Notes: generated by a model from the sequence alone, not told the origin. A DNA stretch of 64,000 bases from a bacterium 1XD8-76 (GCA_003611955.1 RAZE01000001.1:62001-126000), one strand, 5' to 3'. Counted from the first letter of the stretch, positions 45,676 to 57,708 are shown. Translations and numbers: made by a program.

Positions 45676-45704
45676 TTGACAGCTTTACTGTATTATTGTA
45701 TTAT
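45676..45704 (+). promoter_or_regulatory. Promoter of the YtrA-type operon
   Basis: TTGACA at 45676-45681 and TATTAT at 45699-45704 with exactly 17 bases between them. The -10 box lies inside the palindromic operator. Confidence 0.78.
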
Positions 45705-45722
45705 GCACTTAATACAATAATA
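45691..45722. promoter_or_regulatory. Perfect palindromic operator over the promoter
   Basis: The arms TATTATTGTATTA and TAATACAATAATA are perfect 13-base complements around TGCACT. The element covers the -10 box and transcription start, the place expected for autorepression by the GntR protein encoded right after it. Confidence 0.75.
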
Positions 45723-45764
45723 CATAAATCATCAGCGCTCCGGCGCGGAAAGGAGTATCAGAAA

Positions 45765-46169
45765 TTGGAAAGTACGCAGAATAAGAAACCGACCGCTGAT
45801 AAATGGCATCTGACATCGGACCGACCGGTTTTTATCCAGATCATGGAAAAGCTGAAACTGGATATCGTCACCGGAAAATATCTGCCGGGCGATAAACTGC
45901 CCTCTGTCCGGGATCTGGCGAACGAAGCCTCCGTCAATCCCAACACCATGCAGCGTGCCTTCTCGGAGCTGGAACGGGAAGGACTGGTCTACACCCAGCG
46001 CACCAACGGACGATTCATTACGGAGGATACTGACTTGATCGATCTATTGAAACAAAAAATGGCGTTTGATTCCATTTCTCAATTTTTAAAAAGTATGCAG
46101 CAACTCGGCTTTTCCGGGGAGGAAACACTGCAGATGCTGAGAGAAGCGTTAAAGGAGGAGACAGCATGA
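45765..46169 (+). CDS. GntR-family regulator, YtrA type
   Basis: A 134-residue protein with an N-terminal GntR winged helix (SDRPVFIQIMEKLKLDIVTG; PGDKLPSVRDLANEASVNPN; TMQRAFSELEREGLVYTQR) and only a short helical C-terminus, as in the YtrA subfamily. These repress ABC transporter operons, often for cell-envelope antibiotic stress. The best start is TTG 45765, 9 bases after AAAGGAG; an upstream ATG at 45696 lies inside the operator. Its stop overlaps the ATPase start. Confidence 0.9.
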   Translation: MESTQNKKPTADKWHLTSDRPVFIQIMEKLKLDIVTGKYLPGDKLPSVRDLANEASVNPNTMQRAFSELEREGLVYTQRTNGRFITEDTDLIDLLKQKMAFDSISQFLKSMQQLGFSGEETLQMLREALKEETA

Positions 46170-46864
46170 GCACTTTAGTAACCTGTAAAGAGCTGACAAA
46201 GGCCTACGGCAAAATGACCGCCCTGAATCGCGTCAGCCTGGAGATCGAGAGCGGCCATATCATCGGACTGCTCGGCCCCAACGGCAGCGGAAAGACTACC
46301 TTTATCAAGCTGCTGAACGGACTTCTCACCCCTACATCCGGGGAACTCTACGTCAAAAAACTGCCGGTGGGCATCGAGAGCAAGAAGATCATCTCCTATC
46401 TGCCGGACCAGACCTATCTGAACATGAACAATACGGTGAAAGAAGTTATGGACTACTTCTGCGCTTTCTACGCCGACTTTGAGCCGGAACGTGCCTATCG
46501 GATGCTCGAATCCCTTCAGATCGATCCGAAGGCCAGACTGAAGACCATGTCCAAGGGGACAAAGGAAAAAGTACAGCTTATCCTTGTGATGAGCAGACGG
46601 GCGGAACTGTACGTCCTGGATGAGCCGATCGCGGGGGTCGATCCCGCCACGAGGGATTATATCCTGCATACCATACTGACAAACTACGATCCGGATGCCT
46701 CCGTTTTGATCTCGACCCATCTGATCTCCGATATAGAAAATATTCTGGACCAGGTGATCTTTATAAAGGAGGGACAGATCTGTCTGCAGGCGTCCGTGGA
46801 CGATATCCGCATGCAGCATCAGAAATCGATCGATGCTCTATTCAGGGAGGTATTTAAATGTTAG
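46166..46864 (+). CDS. ABC transporter ATP-binding protein (YtrB-like)
   Basis: A 232-residue ABC ATPase. Walker A GLLGPNGSGKTTFIK, a signature segment TMSKGTKEKVQLIL (degenerate LSGGQ, as in several YtrB- and drug-export-type ATPases), and Walker B LYVLDEPIAGVDP with switch His in ISTHL. It starts 4 bases before the GntR stop and its end overlaps the permease start by 7 bases. It powers the permease encoded next, substrate unknown. Confidence 0.92.
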   Translation: MSTLVTCKELTKAYGKMTALNRVSLEIESGHIIGLLGPNGSGKTTFIKLLNGLLTPTSGELYVKKLPVGIESKKIISYLPDQTYLNMNNTVKEVMDYFCAFYADFEPERAYRMLESLQIDPKARLKTMSKGTKEKVQLILVMSRRAELYVLDEPIAGVDPATRDYILHTILTNYDPDASVLISTHLISDIENILDQVIFIKEGQICLQASVDDIRMQHQKSIDALFREVFKC

Positions 46865-47673
46865 GAAAGCTGATCAAATACGAATTCAAACATACATCAA
46901 AAACGATATTTACGACCTGGGCGGTCCTTGCGGCAGCCACTCTCATGGGCTCTCTCGCCCTGCTCAGACTGGATCAGGGAGACAGCTCGGATGCAACCTT
47001 CTCCGTCATTATGAGCGGAGTCATGCTCATCCTCTACATCATTGCCCTTATCGGTATTTACTGTGTAGATTTTATCTACCTCTGCTATCATTACCATAAA
47101 ACCATGTACTCCTCGCAGGGGTATCTGACCCATACACTGCCGGTCTCCCCTGCCGCCACCCTCGGAGTGAAAATTTTTACTCTCTTCGTATGGATGACAG
47201 TGTCATCTGTTTTACTGGCGGCCTCCGTGCTGATCCTCCTGCAGGTCGGTTCCGGCGGAGAATTCTTCAACGTCTTTTCCACCTTTTCGTGGGAGGAATT
47301 TGCCCTGAGTGTCGATGAGATCTTCGGTATGTCCGTTTCCTATCTGATCTTTCTGGCTGTCGTTCAATTTTTGCTCGGCCTCCTCTACCGCATCCTCTGG
47401 ATCACAGCCAGCATGGCAATCGGACAGCTTTTCCAGAACGGACGCACCGGATTCAGTATCCTGGCCGGCTTCTGCATCTATTTGGCAAACCAGATTGTCA
47501 GCACTATCTTTCTGGCCGCCACCGGTTATAATTTAAATGCTTTCCTGGAGGGAACCTTCAGCTCTTTTATGAACTACGTTATGGGCGGCAGTATCGGTAT
47601 CGGCATCGCTTTTATCGTTCTGTTGTACGGGATATGTTTCTATATCAATAAAAAGAAACTGAATCTGGAGTGA
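46858..47673 (+). CDS. ABC transporter permease
   Basis: A 271-residue protein with six hydrophobic segments (for example TIFTTWAVLAAATLMGSLAL; ILYIIALIGIYCVDFIYLCY) and no recognised catalytic motif. Translation is coupled to the ATPase by a 7-base overlap. It probably forms the membrane half of the YtrB-like exporter. A DNA segment of about 130 bases after it has no gene before the terminator. Confidence 0.85.
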   Translation: MLGKLIKYEFKHTSKTIFTTWAVLAAATLMGSLALLRLDQGDSSDATFSVIMSGVMLILYIIALIGIYCVDFIYLCYHYHKTMYSSQGYLTHTLPVSPAATLGVKIFTLFVWMTVSSVLLAASVLILLQVGSGGEFFNVFSTFSWEEFALSVDEIFGMSVSYLIFLAVVQFLLGLLYRILWITASMAIGQLFQNGRTGFSILAGFCIYLANQIVSTIFLAATGYNLNAFLEGTFSSFMNYVMGGSIGIGIAFIVLLYGICFYINKKKLNLE

Positions 47674-47810
47674 CATGACGGCTTTTCCCCATGGTACATC
47701 ACTCGGTGGGGACAGAAATAGAGGGCTGCTCCATAAACGCCGGAACACAGACCCGGAGAGAGTGAAGCTCTTTTAAACTGTTCCGGACTGTCAGTTCAAA
47801 CCAATTAATA

Positions 47811-47864
47811 AGCTCCCGTTCGGGCAGCGGGTTTATCATTCCACCTGTCTGCCCGAACGGGAGC
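47811..47864 (+). terminator. Strong terminator after the YtrA-type operon
   Basis: GCTCCCGTTCGGGCAG pairs perfectly with CTGCCCGAACGGGAGC around a 20-base loop; AATAA/TTATT flanks add pairing and a T6 run follows on the plus strand. It may also slow convergent transcription from dnaJ. Confidence 0.82.
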
Positions 47865-47876
47865 CAACCTTATTTT

Positions 47877-49040
47877 TTAAAACAGTTTTCTCTTCTTCCT
47901 CTTTCCTCCGCCGCTTTCGGTCTGCTTTTCTTCGCCCGCTTTCCTGGCGGCGTTCAGGGAATCCCCTGTCAGTTCGTCAAACTTTCTGAGCAGTTCTTTC
48001 GCCTCCGAGGAGAGTTTCTCCGGCGTCTGGATCACCAGCGTCACATAGTGATCGCCTCTCACTTCCTTATTCCGGAGCGTGGGAACACCCTTTCCTTTCA
48101 GGCGCACTTTCGTGTCGGTCTGAGTGCCCGCTTTCACTTCGTAGGCGACCCTGCCGTCCACCGTATCCACCAGCACTTCTCCGCCCAGCGCCGCAACCGC
48201 ATAAGATACCGGCACCGTAGAGAAAATATTATAATCCTGACGCCGGAAGATCGGATGGCGTCCCACGACAACCTCCACCAGCACATCGCCTCTCGGTCCG
48301 CCGTTCGTACCCGGATCTCCAAGCCCTGTCTTCCGGATGCACTGCCCGTTATCGATACCCGCCGGAATATCCATGGCAAATTTCTTCCGCATCGGCACAA
48401 AGCCTGTTCCGCGGCAATCCTGGCATCTTTCCTTGATAATCTTGCCGGTTCCGCGGCAGTCCGGACAGGTCTGAATATTTCTGACCGTGCCAAAGAACGA
48501 CTGGGAAGTCATCACCACCTGGCCCTTACCGCCGCACTTCGAGCAGGTCTCCGGGCTTGTGCCCGGTTTTGCACCGGTGCCATGGCAGGTCTTACACTCC
48601 TCCTTGACATTCAGCTCCAGTTCCTTTGTGCAGCCGAAAACAGCTTCCTCAAAATTGATGCGCACGGATGTGCGAATATTGGCTCCCTGCATCGGCCCGC
48701 TGTTGCCCCGCCTGCTTCTGCCGCCGCCAAACAGATCCCCGAAAATATCTCCGAAGATATCCGTGAAATCCATACCGCTAAAGTCGAAGCCTCCGGCTCC
48801 CCCGGTGCCGTCAAACGCCGCATGCCCGAACTGGTCATACTGCCGTCTCTTTTCAGGATCGCTGAGCACCGCATATGCCTCCGAAGCTTCCTTAAATTTC
48901 TTTTCCGCCTCCGCGTCACCCGGATTCATATCCGGGTGATACTTTTTCGCAAGCACTCTGTATGCTTTTTTCAGTGCCGCATCGTCCGCGTTTTTATCGA
49001 CGCCGAGCACTTCATAGTAATCTCTTTTCTGTTCAGCCAT
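47877..49040 (-). CDS. dnaJ: Chaperone DnaJ
   Basis: A 387-residue type I Hsp40. J domain residues 5-70 with the HPD motif in KYHPDMNPG; Gly/Phe-rich region ([18 protein letters not shown]); four CxxCxGxG zinc motifs ([32 protein letters not shown]); C-terminal substrate domain ending in a basic KKRKLF tail. It delivers substrates to DnaK. ATG 49040 is chosen from the family start [13 protein letters not shown]. Last gene of the heat-shock operon. Confidence 0.96.
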   Translation of the reverse strand: MAEQKRDYYEVLGVDKNADDAALKKAYRVLAKKYHPDMNPGDAEAEKKFKEASEAYAVLSDPEKRRQYDQFGHAAFDGTGGAGGFDFSGMDFTDIFGDIFGDLFGGGRSRRGNSGPMQGANIRTSVRINFEEAVFGCTKELELNVKEECKTCHGTGAKPGTSPETCSKCGGKGQVVMTSQSFFGTVRNIQTCPDCRGTGKIIKERCQDCRGTGFVPMRKKFAMDIPAGIDNGQCIRKTGLGDPGTNGGPRGDVLVEVVVGRHPIFRRQDYNIFSTVPVSYAVAALGGEVLVDTVDGRVAYEVKAGTQTDTKVRLKGKGVPTLRNKEVRGDHYVTLVIQTPEKLSSEAKELLRKFDELTGDSLNAARKAGEEKQTESGGGKRKKRKLF

Positions 49041-49115
49041 GTTGCTTTCCTCTATTCCAGTTTCTTTTCCGGTTCCGCAAAGGTCTCTCCAGTACACCCT
49101 AACCTGAAATAATTT

Positions 49116-51744
<2,629 letters not shown>

Positions 51745-51759
51745 GATCCTCATTCCTTT

Positions 51760-52785
51760 CTATATCTCATATAATTGATCCATCTGTTTTTTCATTGTCT
51801 TCAGGGCATCCACAACCTTCTCATAATCCATTCGCTTTGGCCCGATGACCCCTATCGTTCCTTTCATCCCGGACCCCAGCTCATAAGTTGCCGTCACCAC
51901 ACTGCAGTCTTTCATATTCGCCATGGGCGTCTCCTCCCCGATGTAGACCTGAATACCCGTATTCTTCTCATCCGTCAGAGTCCCCTGGACCAGTTCCGTC
52001 AGCTGCTTCTTCTCCTCAAAGGTGGAGATCAGCTCGCTGGCGCGCTGTCCGTCCGAAAGTTCCGGGTACCGGAAGATATTGTTGGCGCCGCTGGTGTAGA
52101 TCTGGAGATCCTCATCCGCCCGGATGGCCTCCGCCACCGCATCGATCACACCGCTGACGATCTCGCTGTGTATACCCGCCGTCTGCTTCATGGCAGCTAT
52201 CATACCCAGATTGATCTCTTCGATGGATAGCCCGTTTAAATTCGTGTTGAGCAGCATATTCAGCTTCAGGATCGTCTCATCGTCCAACTCTTCCTGCACT
52301 TCCAGGATATTGTTGCGGATCACGTTTCCCTCCACCACGATCACCGCCAGGAGCTGTCTCGCGTCCACTCTGGAGAGCTGAATGAACTTTACCTTATTGT
52401 GATGCACCGTCGGAGCGGAGATCAGTGTGGCATAGTTCGTATTGTTGGCCAGAACCCTCGCCGCCTGTTTCAGAAGATGTTCGATCTTATCCTCTTTTTC
52501 CAGAAGCAGGCTCTTCATCTCCTCCACTTCTTTTTCCTTCTCCTGCATCATATTATCCACATACAGGCGGTAACCCTTATCGGAGGGAATCCTCCCCGCT
52601 GAAGTATGAGGCTGCAGGATATAGCCAAGCTCCTCCAGATCCGCCATCTCGTTGCGGATCGTCGCGGAACTCAGATTCAGATCGGTGTACTTGGAGATCG
52701 TCCGACTTCCCACCGGCTCGCCGGTCTCAAGATAGTTGCGGATAACGGCCCGCAGAATTTTCAGTTTTCTGTCATCTAATTCCAT
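51760..52785 (-). CDS. hrcA: Heat-inducible repressor HrcA
   Basis: A 341-residue HrcA: N-terminal winged helix (ILRAVIRNYLETGEPVGSRT; SSATIRNEMADLEELGYI) and a GAF-like domain. It binds the CIRCE element just upstream and represses this operon, with GroE as the known co-factor in other bacteria. AGGAGG precedes the ATG. First gene of hrcA-grpE-dnaK-dnaJ. Confidence 0.96.
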   Translation of the reverse strand: MELDDRKLKILRAVIRNYLETGEPVGSRTISKYTDLNLSSATIRNEMADLEELGYILQPHTSAGRIPSDKGYRLYVDNMMQEKEKEVEEMKSLLLEKEDKIEHLLKQAARVLANNTNYATLISAPTVHHNKVKFIQLSRVDARQLLAVIVVEGNVIRNNILEVQEELDDETILKLNMLLNTNLNGLSIEEINLGMIAAMKQTAGIHSEIVSGVIDAVAEAIRADEDLQIYTSGANNIFRYPELSDGQRASELISTFEEKKQLTELVQGTLTDEKNTGIQVYIGEETPMANMKDCSVVTATYELGSGMKGTIGVIGPKRMDYEKVVDALKTMKKQMDQLYEI

Positions 52786-52878
52786 TGCTGCTATTATCCT
52801 CCTATCTTATTTTCCCCATATTTTTATAAGATACTACATATTATCTTATAGAATAGTATATGCGGTTTTTGAAATTTG

Positions 52879-52905
52879 TTAGCACTCATTTGGATAGAGT
52901 GCTAA
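52879..52905. promoter_or_regulatory. CIRCE operator of the heat-shock operon
   Basis: TTAGCACTC-N9-GAGTGCTAA, a perfect consensus CIRCE with exact 9-base spacer, positioned just downstream of the -10 box. Confidence 0.96.
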
Positions 52906-52919
52906 TATCTTCTTACCAT

Positions 52920-52948
52920 AAAATATCACTTAGCCATCATCATGTCAA
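52920..52948 (-). promoter_or_regulatory. Promoter of the heat-shock operon
   Basis: Minus-strand TTGACA (52948-52943) and TATTTT (52925-52920) with 17-base spacing, directly before the CIRCE element. Confidence 0.75.
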
Positions 52949-52984
52949 TTGATTTTTCTAAATTAATTCTAAAATATTGATAAA

Positions 52985-53013
52985 GAAAAATCCGCCTTTC
53001 GACGGATTTTTTT
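52985..53013 (-). terminator. Terminator at the end of the arabinose locus
   Basis: AAAAATCCG/CGGATTTTT hairpin with T-runs on both sides, 16 bases beyond the epimerase stop codon. Confidence 0.78.
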
Positions 53014-53028
53014 GTTGTCATATTGCAT

Positions 53029-53688
53029 TTATCTTTTATTTTTGTGTATGCTTTCCACCATCTTCCTCTTATTCTCTTCTCCATAGAAAGCCCGCCCTAT
53101 CACCACCTCATCCGCACCGCTCTCCACAGCTTTCAACGCCCGCCCGGCATCTAATCCTCCATCCACATTGATCCTTATCTCTCTCTCTTCCCGGCGGATC
53201 ATCTCATCGATATCCCGGATCCTGGCATATACTTCCTCCGTAAATTCGCTGTTTTCCTCCCCCGGTTTTCTGCTCATCACAAGGACAGTATCGATATAAG
53301 GCAAATATGGCGTCAATCTGTCCGGGGATGTAGCCGGAGAAATCGCCAGCCCGCAATCCGCTCCGGCATCCGTAATTTTTTTCAGCAGCCGTACATTTTT
53401 ATCAAACTCCGCCGCCTCAATATGGATTACCGCTTCCTGCGGTTTCAACAAGAGATACTGCTCCAGCAGATCTTCCGTCAGATAAGCCATAAAATGAATC
53501 TCAGCCGGTATCTCTATCTCAGCGAGAACCTTTTTTATCCATATAGTATTGCAGCCAAACAGCGGTACAAAATGTCCATCCATTATGTCTATATGCAGGC
53601 GATCGGCACCCGACTCCGAAATAGAGGCAATTTCACTTCTCAGCTGCATGATATCTGCGGCAAACAAGGAAACAGACAACAATGCCAT
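53029..53688 (-). CDS. Ribulose-phosphate 3-epimerase family protein (divergent)
   Basis: A 219-residue TIM-barrel protein of the RPE family. Metal-site motifs are kept: HIDIMDGHFVP near residue 32, IHFMAY near 65 and INVDGGLDAG near 175. The usual flexible phosphate loop after VMSV(N)PG, GFGGQ-F, is replaced by PGEENSEF, and the last phosphate motif reads VVIGRAFY. It could interconvert ribulose 5-phosphate and xylulose 5-phosphate, or act on another phospho-ketose. It is the last gene of the arabinose operon, 16 bases after the SIS isomerase gene. Confidence 0.78.
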   Translation of the reverse strand: MALLSVSLFAADIMQLRSEIASISESGADRLHIDIMDGHFVPLFGCNTIWIKKVLAEIEIPAEIHFMAYLTEDLLEQYLLLKPQEAVIHIEAAEFDKNVRLLKKITDAGADCGLAISPATSPDRLTPYLPYIDTVLVMSRKPGEENSEFTEEVYARIRDIDEMIRREEREIRINVDGGLDAGRALKAVESGADEVVIGRAFYGEENKRKMVESIHKNKR

Positions 53689-53703
53689 GATTCTCCACCC
53701 CCA

Positions 53704-54312
53704 TCACTCATTCAGTTGACTTTTCAGTCTTTCACCGACCTCTCCGCCCGGATGAATACGGAGAAAATGTTCTTTTGTAAAATTTTTCTCTTCCGCCATT
53801 TCTATCGCAAGAGCATCAAACACGGCGATCACCGCCATCGTGCTCGCCGTAGCCAGCATGTTAAAGGAATCCGGTTCCCTGTCCACTCTCACAAACAGCT
53901 GCATCGTTGTATTTCTGGCCAGATAGGTATCCTCCTTCTCGGTGACCGCAATTGTCGCGACTCCCATCTGATTGCAGGATCTTAAAATACTGTCCATCTC
54001 AAAAGATTTTCCGCCTTTTGAGATCAAAATCACTATATCCTCCTTCGCTGCAGCTCCGAGCCCGCCGTGCAGACCTTCCGCCGGAGACAAAAACAGCGCC
54101 GGGATCTCTATACAATTTAATGTATGCGAAATTTTTTTTGCCGCGGTCCCCGAAGTCCCGCATCCTGTGAGTATCACTTTTCCCATGCACCCTAAAAGGG
54201 CCCTTTTTACCTGTTCCAGCTGTTCCCCGGACAGACTGTTCTCCAGCTTTTCGATTTCCCGCGCCTCGCAGGAAAGCACCTCTCTGATCCGTTCACTGAT
54301 TTCTTTTTTCAT
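53704..54312 (-). CDS. SIS-domain sugar-phosphate isomerase (KdsD/GutQ-like, no CBS domains)
   Basis: A 202-residue SIS protein with GKVILTGCGTSGTAAKKISH, DIVILISKGGKSFEMDSIL and a C-terminal RIHPGGEVGERLKSQL. The last motif matches the catalytic HPGG region of arabinose-5-phosphate isomerases. The two CBS domains of KdsD are absent. It may link ribulose 5-phosphate and D-arabinose 5-phosphate, or a similar aldose-ketose pair. Its ATG overlaps the araD stop by one base, so translation is coupled. Confidence 0.75.
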   Translation of the reverse strand: MKKEISERIREVLSCEAREIEKLENSLSGEQLEQVKRALLGCMGKVILTGCGTSGTAAKKISHTLNCIEIPALFLSPAEGLHGGLGAAAKEDIVILISKGGKSFEMDSILRSCNQMGVATIAVTEKEDTYLARNTTMQLFVRVDREPDSFNMLATASTMAVIAVFDALAIEMAEEKNFTKEHFLRIHPGGEVGERLKSQLNE

Positions 54313-55019
54313 CACTGTTTTTTCTGCCCGTAATAGGCATTTTCTCCAAATTTTCTATTGTAATGTCTGTCCAGAAGAACCCGTTGGATCTTTTGATTCT
54401 CTCCTCCCGTCAGGGTGTAATTGCAGTACGCCATCCGGGAAATATACTCCAGTACCTGACTGTGAAGCACTGCATCCAACGGTGTCTTTCCCCATACGAA
54501 GGGACCATGGCTGTGTACCAGCACCGCGTTCATTTTTTTGCAGGCATCCCCCTCAAACCTCTCCAGAATGACCTCCGCCGTATTTTTTTCATATTCCCCG
54601 TTGATCTCATCCGCTGTCATAAGACGCGTACACGGAATATCCCCATAAAAGTAATCGCTGTGCGTCGTCCCATAACAGGGAATATCCATTCCAAGCTGCG
54701 CCCACATCGTGGCATACTGCGAATGGGTATGTACTATCCCGTGAATGCCGTACTCCGTAAACCTTTTATATAACGCCACATGAGTCTGCGTATCCGTGGA
54801 CGGAACATATTCTCCCTCCACCACATTTCCATCCAGATCCACTATGACCATATGTTTTGTCTCCAGCTCGTCGTAATGGACACCGCTGGCTTTTATGGCG
54901 ACCAGTTTTGTTTCCGGATCATACCCCGAGACATTTCCCCAGGTAGAAATGACCAGATTCCTCTCGACCAGTTCCAGATTCGCATGCAATACTTCCTGTT
55001 TCAATTTATCCAAGCACAT
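54312..55019 (-). CDS. araD: L-ribulose-5-phosphate 4-epimerase
   Basis: A 235-residue class II aldolase-type epimerase that turns L-ribulose 5-phosphate into D-xylulose 5-phosphate. Zinc ligands are visible in GIVHTHSQYATMWAQLG and in AVLVHSHGPFVWG; also STWGNVSGYDPET and the TTHSDYFYGDIPCTR segment. Full length for AraD. GGGAG lies before the ATG, and it follows the ribulokinase gene by 30 bases. Confidence 0.94.
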   Translation of the reverse strand: MCLDKLKQEVLHANLELVERNLVISTWGNVSGYDPETKLVAIKASGVHYDELETKHMVIVDLDGNVVEGEYVPSTDTQTHVALYKRFTEYGIHGIVHTHSQYATMWAQLGMDIPCYGTTHSDYFYGDIPCTRLMTADEINGEYEKNTAEVILERFEGDACKKMNAVLVHSHGPFVWGKTPLDAVLHSQVLEYISRMAYCNYTLTGGENQKIQRVLLDRHYNRKFGENAYYGQKKQ

Positions 55020-55049
55020 ATCTCTTTCTCCCGATTCTAACTATAATTT

Positions 55050-56711
55050 CTATATTTCTGATGCCATTCTTTTCAACCGTTTCATGACATCATTTGTACC
55101 GCGCCCAAAATAATCATGCAGCGCAATATATTCTTTATATAAAATATCGTACTGTCGTTTCTTTTCCCGATCCGGCACATACGCCGCATCCATAAGCTTT
55201 CCCATTTTTTCTGCGGCCTGATCGACGTCATCGTAACCCCCGTTTTCACTGCCCGCCGCAAGGGCCGCCCAGATGGCGGAGGACAATGCGGCATTCTGCC
55301 CGGAGCCCGCTATCTGTATGGTCCTCCCGGTGACATCCGCATAGATCTGCATAATAAAAGGGTTCTTTCTCGCAATCCCGCCCGCCATAATGATCTCATC
55401 CACCGGGACGCCATACTCGGCAAATGTTTCCATGATCTTTCTCGTCCCGAAAGCCGTAGCCTCAATCAAAGCTCGATAAATATCCTCCGGCTTCGTCTGC
55501 AGCGTGCAGCCCAACAGTAAGCCTGACAATTCTCCGTCGGCCAGGACAGATCGATTGCCGTTCCACCAGTCCAGCGCGATAAGCCCGCTTTCCCCTACTT
55601 TTTTTGCGTCGGCTTTTCGGTTAAGATATTCATAGATACTGCATCCGCTCTCTTTCGCTGCCTCTTCATAAGACGACGGCACACAGTTGCGCACAAACCA
55701 CGAAAAATGGTCTCCCACACAGCTCTGTCCGGCCTCGTATCCGAAATACCCCGGCACGATGCCATCCTCAACGTACCCGCATATGCCTTCTACCTCTTTC
55801 TCCTCCCTGCACATCAACTCATGGCAGCTGGAGGTTCCTATCATCACCAACATTTTCCCCTCTGACACCACCTTCGCGCCGATCGTCGCCCCGTGGGCAT
55901 CGAGATGGGCAACCGCAACCGGCGTTCCCGCCGACAATCCGGTCAATGCAGCGCCGGCCTCCGTCAGCAGTCCCGCCCTTGTGCCGATGGACACCACAGG
56001 CCCTTTTAGCTTGTCTTCCACGACATTCTCAAGCCCCGGATGCACCGCTTTAAAATATTCCTTTGACGGAAATCCGCTCTTTTTGTGCCAGAGACATTTC
56101 GCCCCCGCCGCGCAGCTGTTCCGCATCAGTTTTCCGGTCAGCTGTAACACGATCCAGTCGCCGGCCTCCAGAAAAGTATATGTGTCCCTGTATACGTCGG
56201 GACTCTCCTCCAGCGTCTGCAATATCTTCGGCAGCATCCATTCGCTCGATATCTTTCCGCCGTAGCGTTTGATAAAATTCTCTTTTCTCTCCTGTGCAAC
56301 CCTGGTCAATCGGTCCGCCTGAGGCTGCGCGGAATGATGCTTCCACAATTTTACATATGCATTCGGATCGGAGCGGTATTTCTCCAGCATGCACAGAGGT
56401 GTCCCGTCTTCCGTGATCGGCAGCATGGTGCAGGCGGTAAAATCGACACCTATCCCGATCACCTGCTCCGGCTTTACTCCGGCCTCATCCAGCGTTTTTT
56501 TCACCGTGTTTTCCAGCACTTCCAGATAATCCTTCGGATGCTGCAGATACCAGTCAATCGGAAGTTTTCTCCCATACGGGAGACTTCCCTCGATCACTCC
56601 GTGCGGATATTCATATACGGAAGCAGCCACTTCTTTTCCCGACGCGACATTCACCAGAAGACATCTTCCGGATAATGTCCCAAAATCGATACCTATCGTA
56701 TATTTTTCCAT
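55050..56711 (-). CDS. araB: Ribulokinase
   Basis: A 553-residue FGGY kinase of the AraB type. Seen: YTIGIDFGTLSGRCLLVNVA, IGIGVDFTACTMLPI, HLDAHGATIGAKVV, GTSSCHELM, and the C-terminal IIMAGGIARKNPFIMQI ATP site. It phosphorylates L-ribulose made by AraA. The length suits AraB and is longer than xylulokinase. It lies between araD and the ABC permease gene. Confidence 0.93.
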   Translation of the reverse strand: MEKYTIGIDFGTLSGRCLLVNVASGKEVAASVYEYPHGVIEGSLPYGRKLPIDWYLQHPKDYLEVLENTVKKTLDEAGVKPEQVIGIGVDFTACTMLPITEDGTPLCMLEKYRSDPNAYVKLWKHHSAQPQADRLTRVAQERKENFIKRYGGKISSEWMLPKILQTLEESPDVYRDTYTFLEAGDWIVLQLTGKLMRNSCAAGAKCLWHKKSGFPSKEYFKAVHPGLENVVEDKLKGPVVSIGTRAGLLTEAGAALTGLSAGTPVAVAHLDAHGATIGAKVVSEGKMLVMIGTSSCHELMCREEKEVEGICGYVEDGIVPGYFGYEAGQSCVGDHFSWFVRNCVPSSYEEAAKESGCSIYEYLNRKADAKKVGESGLIALDWWNGNRSVLADGELSGLLLGCTLQTKPEDIYRALIEATAFGTRKIMETFAEYGVPVDEIIMAGGIARKNPFIMQIYADVTGRTIQIAGSGQNAALSSAIWAALAAGSENGGYDDVDQAAEKMGKLMDAAYVPDREKKRQYDILYKEYIALHDYFGRGTNDVMKRLKRMASEI

Positions 56712-56725
56712 AATTTTACCTGTCT

Positions 56726-57697
56726 TTATCTTTTATCCATGCGCTTATTTCTGATCTTAATAGAAAACTCGGTAAAAGCCACGGCGAGAATCAAAACCAC
56801 ACCTTTGACCAACCTCTGCCAGTAATCATCCACACCGCACATGATCATACCTGTGGAGAGCACTCCCATCAACACGACGCCTATCATAACCTGGTTGATT
56901 TTCCCCTCGCCTCCCGAAAGGCTTACCCCTCCGAGAACTACCGCCGTAATGGCATCCATCTCATACCGGTCCGCCGCCGAGGGCTGTCCGCTGTTTGTTC
57001 TTGAGAGCAGCACCAGCCCGGCGATCCCCGACAAAAATCCGGCGAACATATAGACAAACAGCTTTATCTGTGTCACATTGACGCCGGAAAGTCTCGATGA
57101 TTCCTCATTTCCGCCCACGCCGTATATATAGCGCCCCGTCGTCGTCTTCTCCAGAAGAAACTTGCCGCCTGCAAAAACGCAGACCATCAGAATAACCATG
57201 TAGGGTATCCCCAGGACACTCGCCTTCGCAAAGTTGCCGAAACTGTCGCTGAAGCCATGTACCGGCAGTCCCCCGGTGACGATATACGCCACCCCTCTGA
57301 GGGCAGTCTGCGTGCCGAGCGTCGCGATCAGCGCCGGCATGTGAAGTTTCGTCACGCTGAACCCATTTACCATCCCAAAGAGGACCGCCAGACACAGGGC
57401 CGCCAGCACACTCGGAATACCGCTCCAGCCGTTCTGCATAAACATCGCGGCGGATACTGCTGTCACTGCCGCAATGGATCCCACCGACAGGTCGATCCCT
57501 CCTGTCAGAATCACATAACACATACCGATCGATGTAATGCCGGTGATCGATATCTGCTTTAATATTGTCACCAATGTATTAACCGATAAAAAATTGCCGG
57601 ATAAGAAGGAAAATATCACGATCAAAAACAATAAAACCAATAATATCCCATATTCCAGCAATATGGATAACGCATCAAATTTGTTAGCTCTTTTCAT
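56726..57697 (-). CDS. Sugar ABC transporter permease (RbsC type)
   Basis: A 323-residue membrane protein of the ribose/arabinose permease family, with about eight to ten helices, the motif GMCYVILTGGIDLSVGSIAAV and the coupling-loop region GGNEESSRLSGVNVTQIK. It forms the channel for the importer with the ATPase and lipoprotein encoded upstream. GGAG precedes ATG 57697. Confidence 0.93.
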   Translation of the reverse strand: MKRANKFDALSILLEYGILLVLLFLIVIFSFLSGNFLSVNTLVTILKQISITGITSIGMCYVILTGGIDLSVGSIAAVTAVSAAMFMQNGWSGIPSVLAALCLAVLFGMVNGFSVTKLHMPALIATLGTQTALRGVAYIVTGGLPVHGFSDSFGNFAKASVLGIPYMVILMVCVFAGGKFLLEKTTTGRYIYGVGGNEESSRLSGVNVTQIKLFVYMFAGFLSGIAGLVLLSRTNSGQPSAADRYEMDAITAVVLGGVSLSGGEGKINQVMIGVVLMGVLSTGMIMCGVDDYWQRLVKGVVLILAVAFTEFSIKIRNKRMDKR

Positions 57698-57708
57698 AAA
57701 TTCTGCTC

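Noticed and set aside
48048-49112. 354-codon plus-strand frame opposite dnaJ
   Set aside because: Antisense shadow of a certain chaperone gene.
52879-52905. CIRCE element as a novelty
   Set aside because: It is perfect but entirely standard for hrcA operons, so listed only as a feature.
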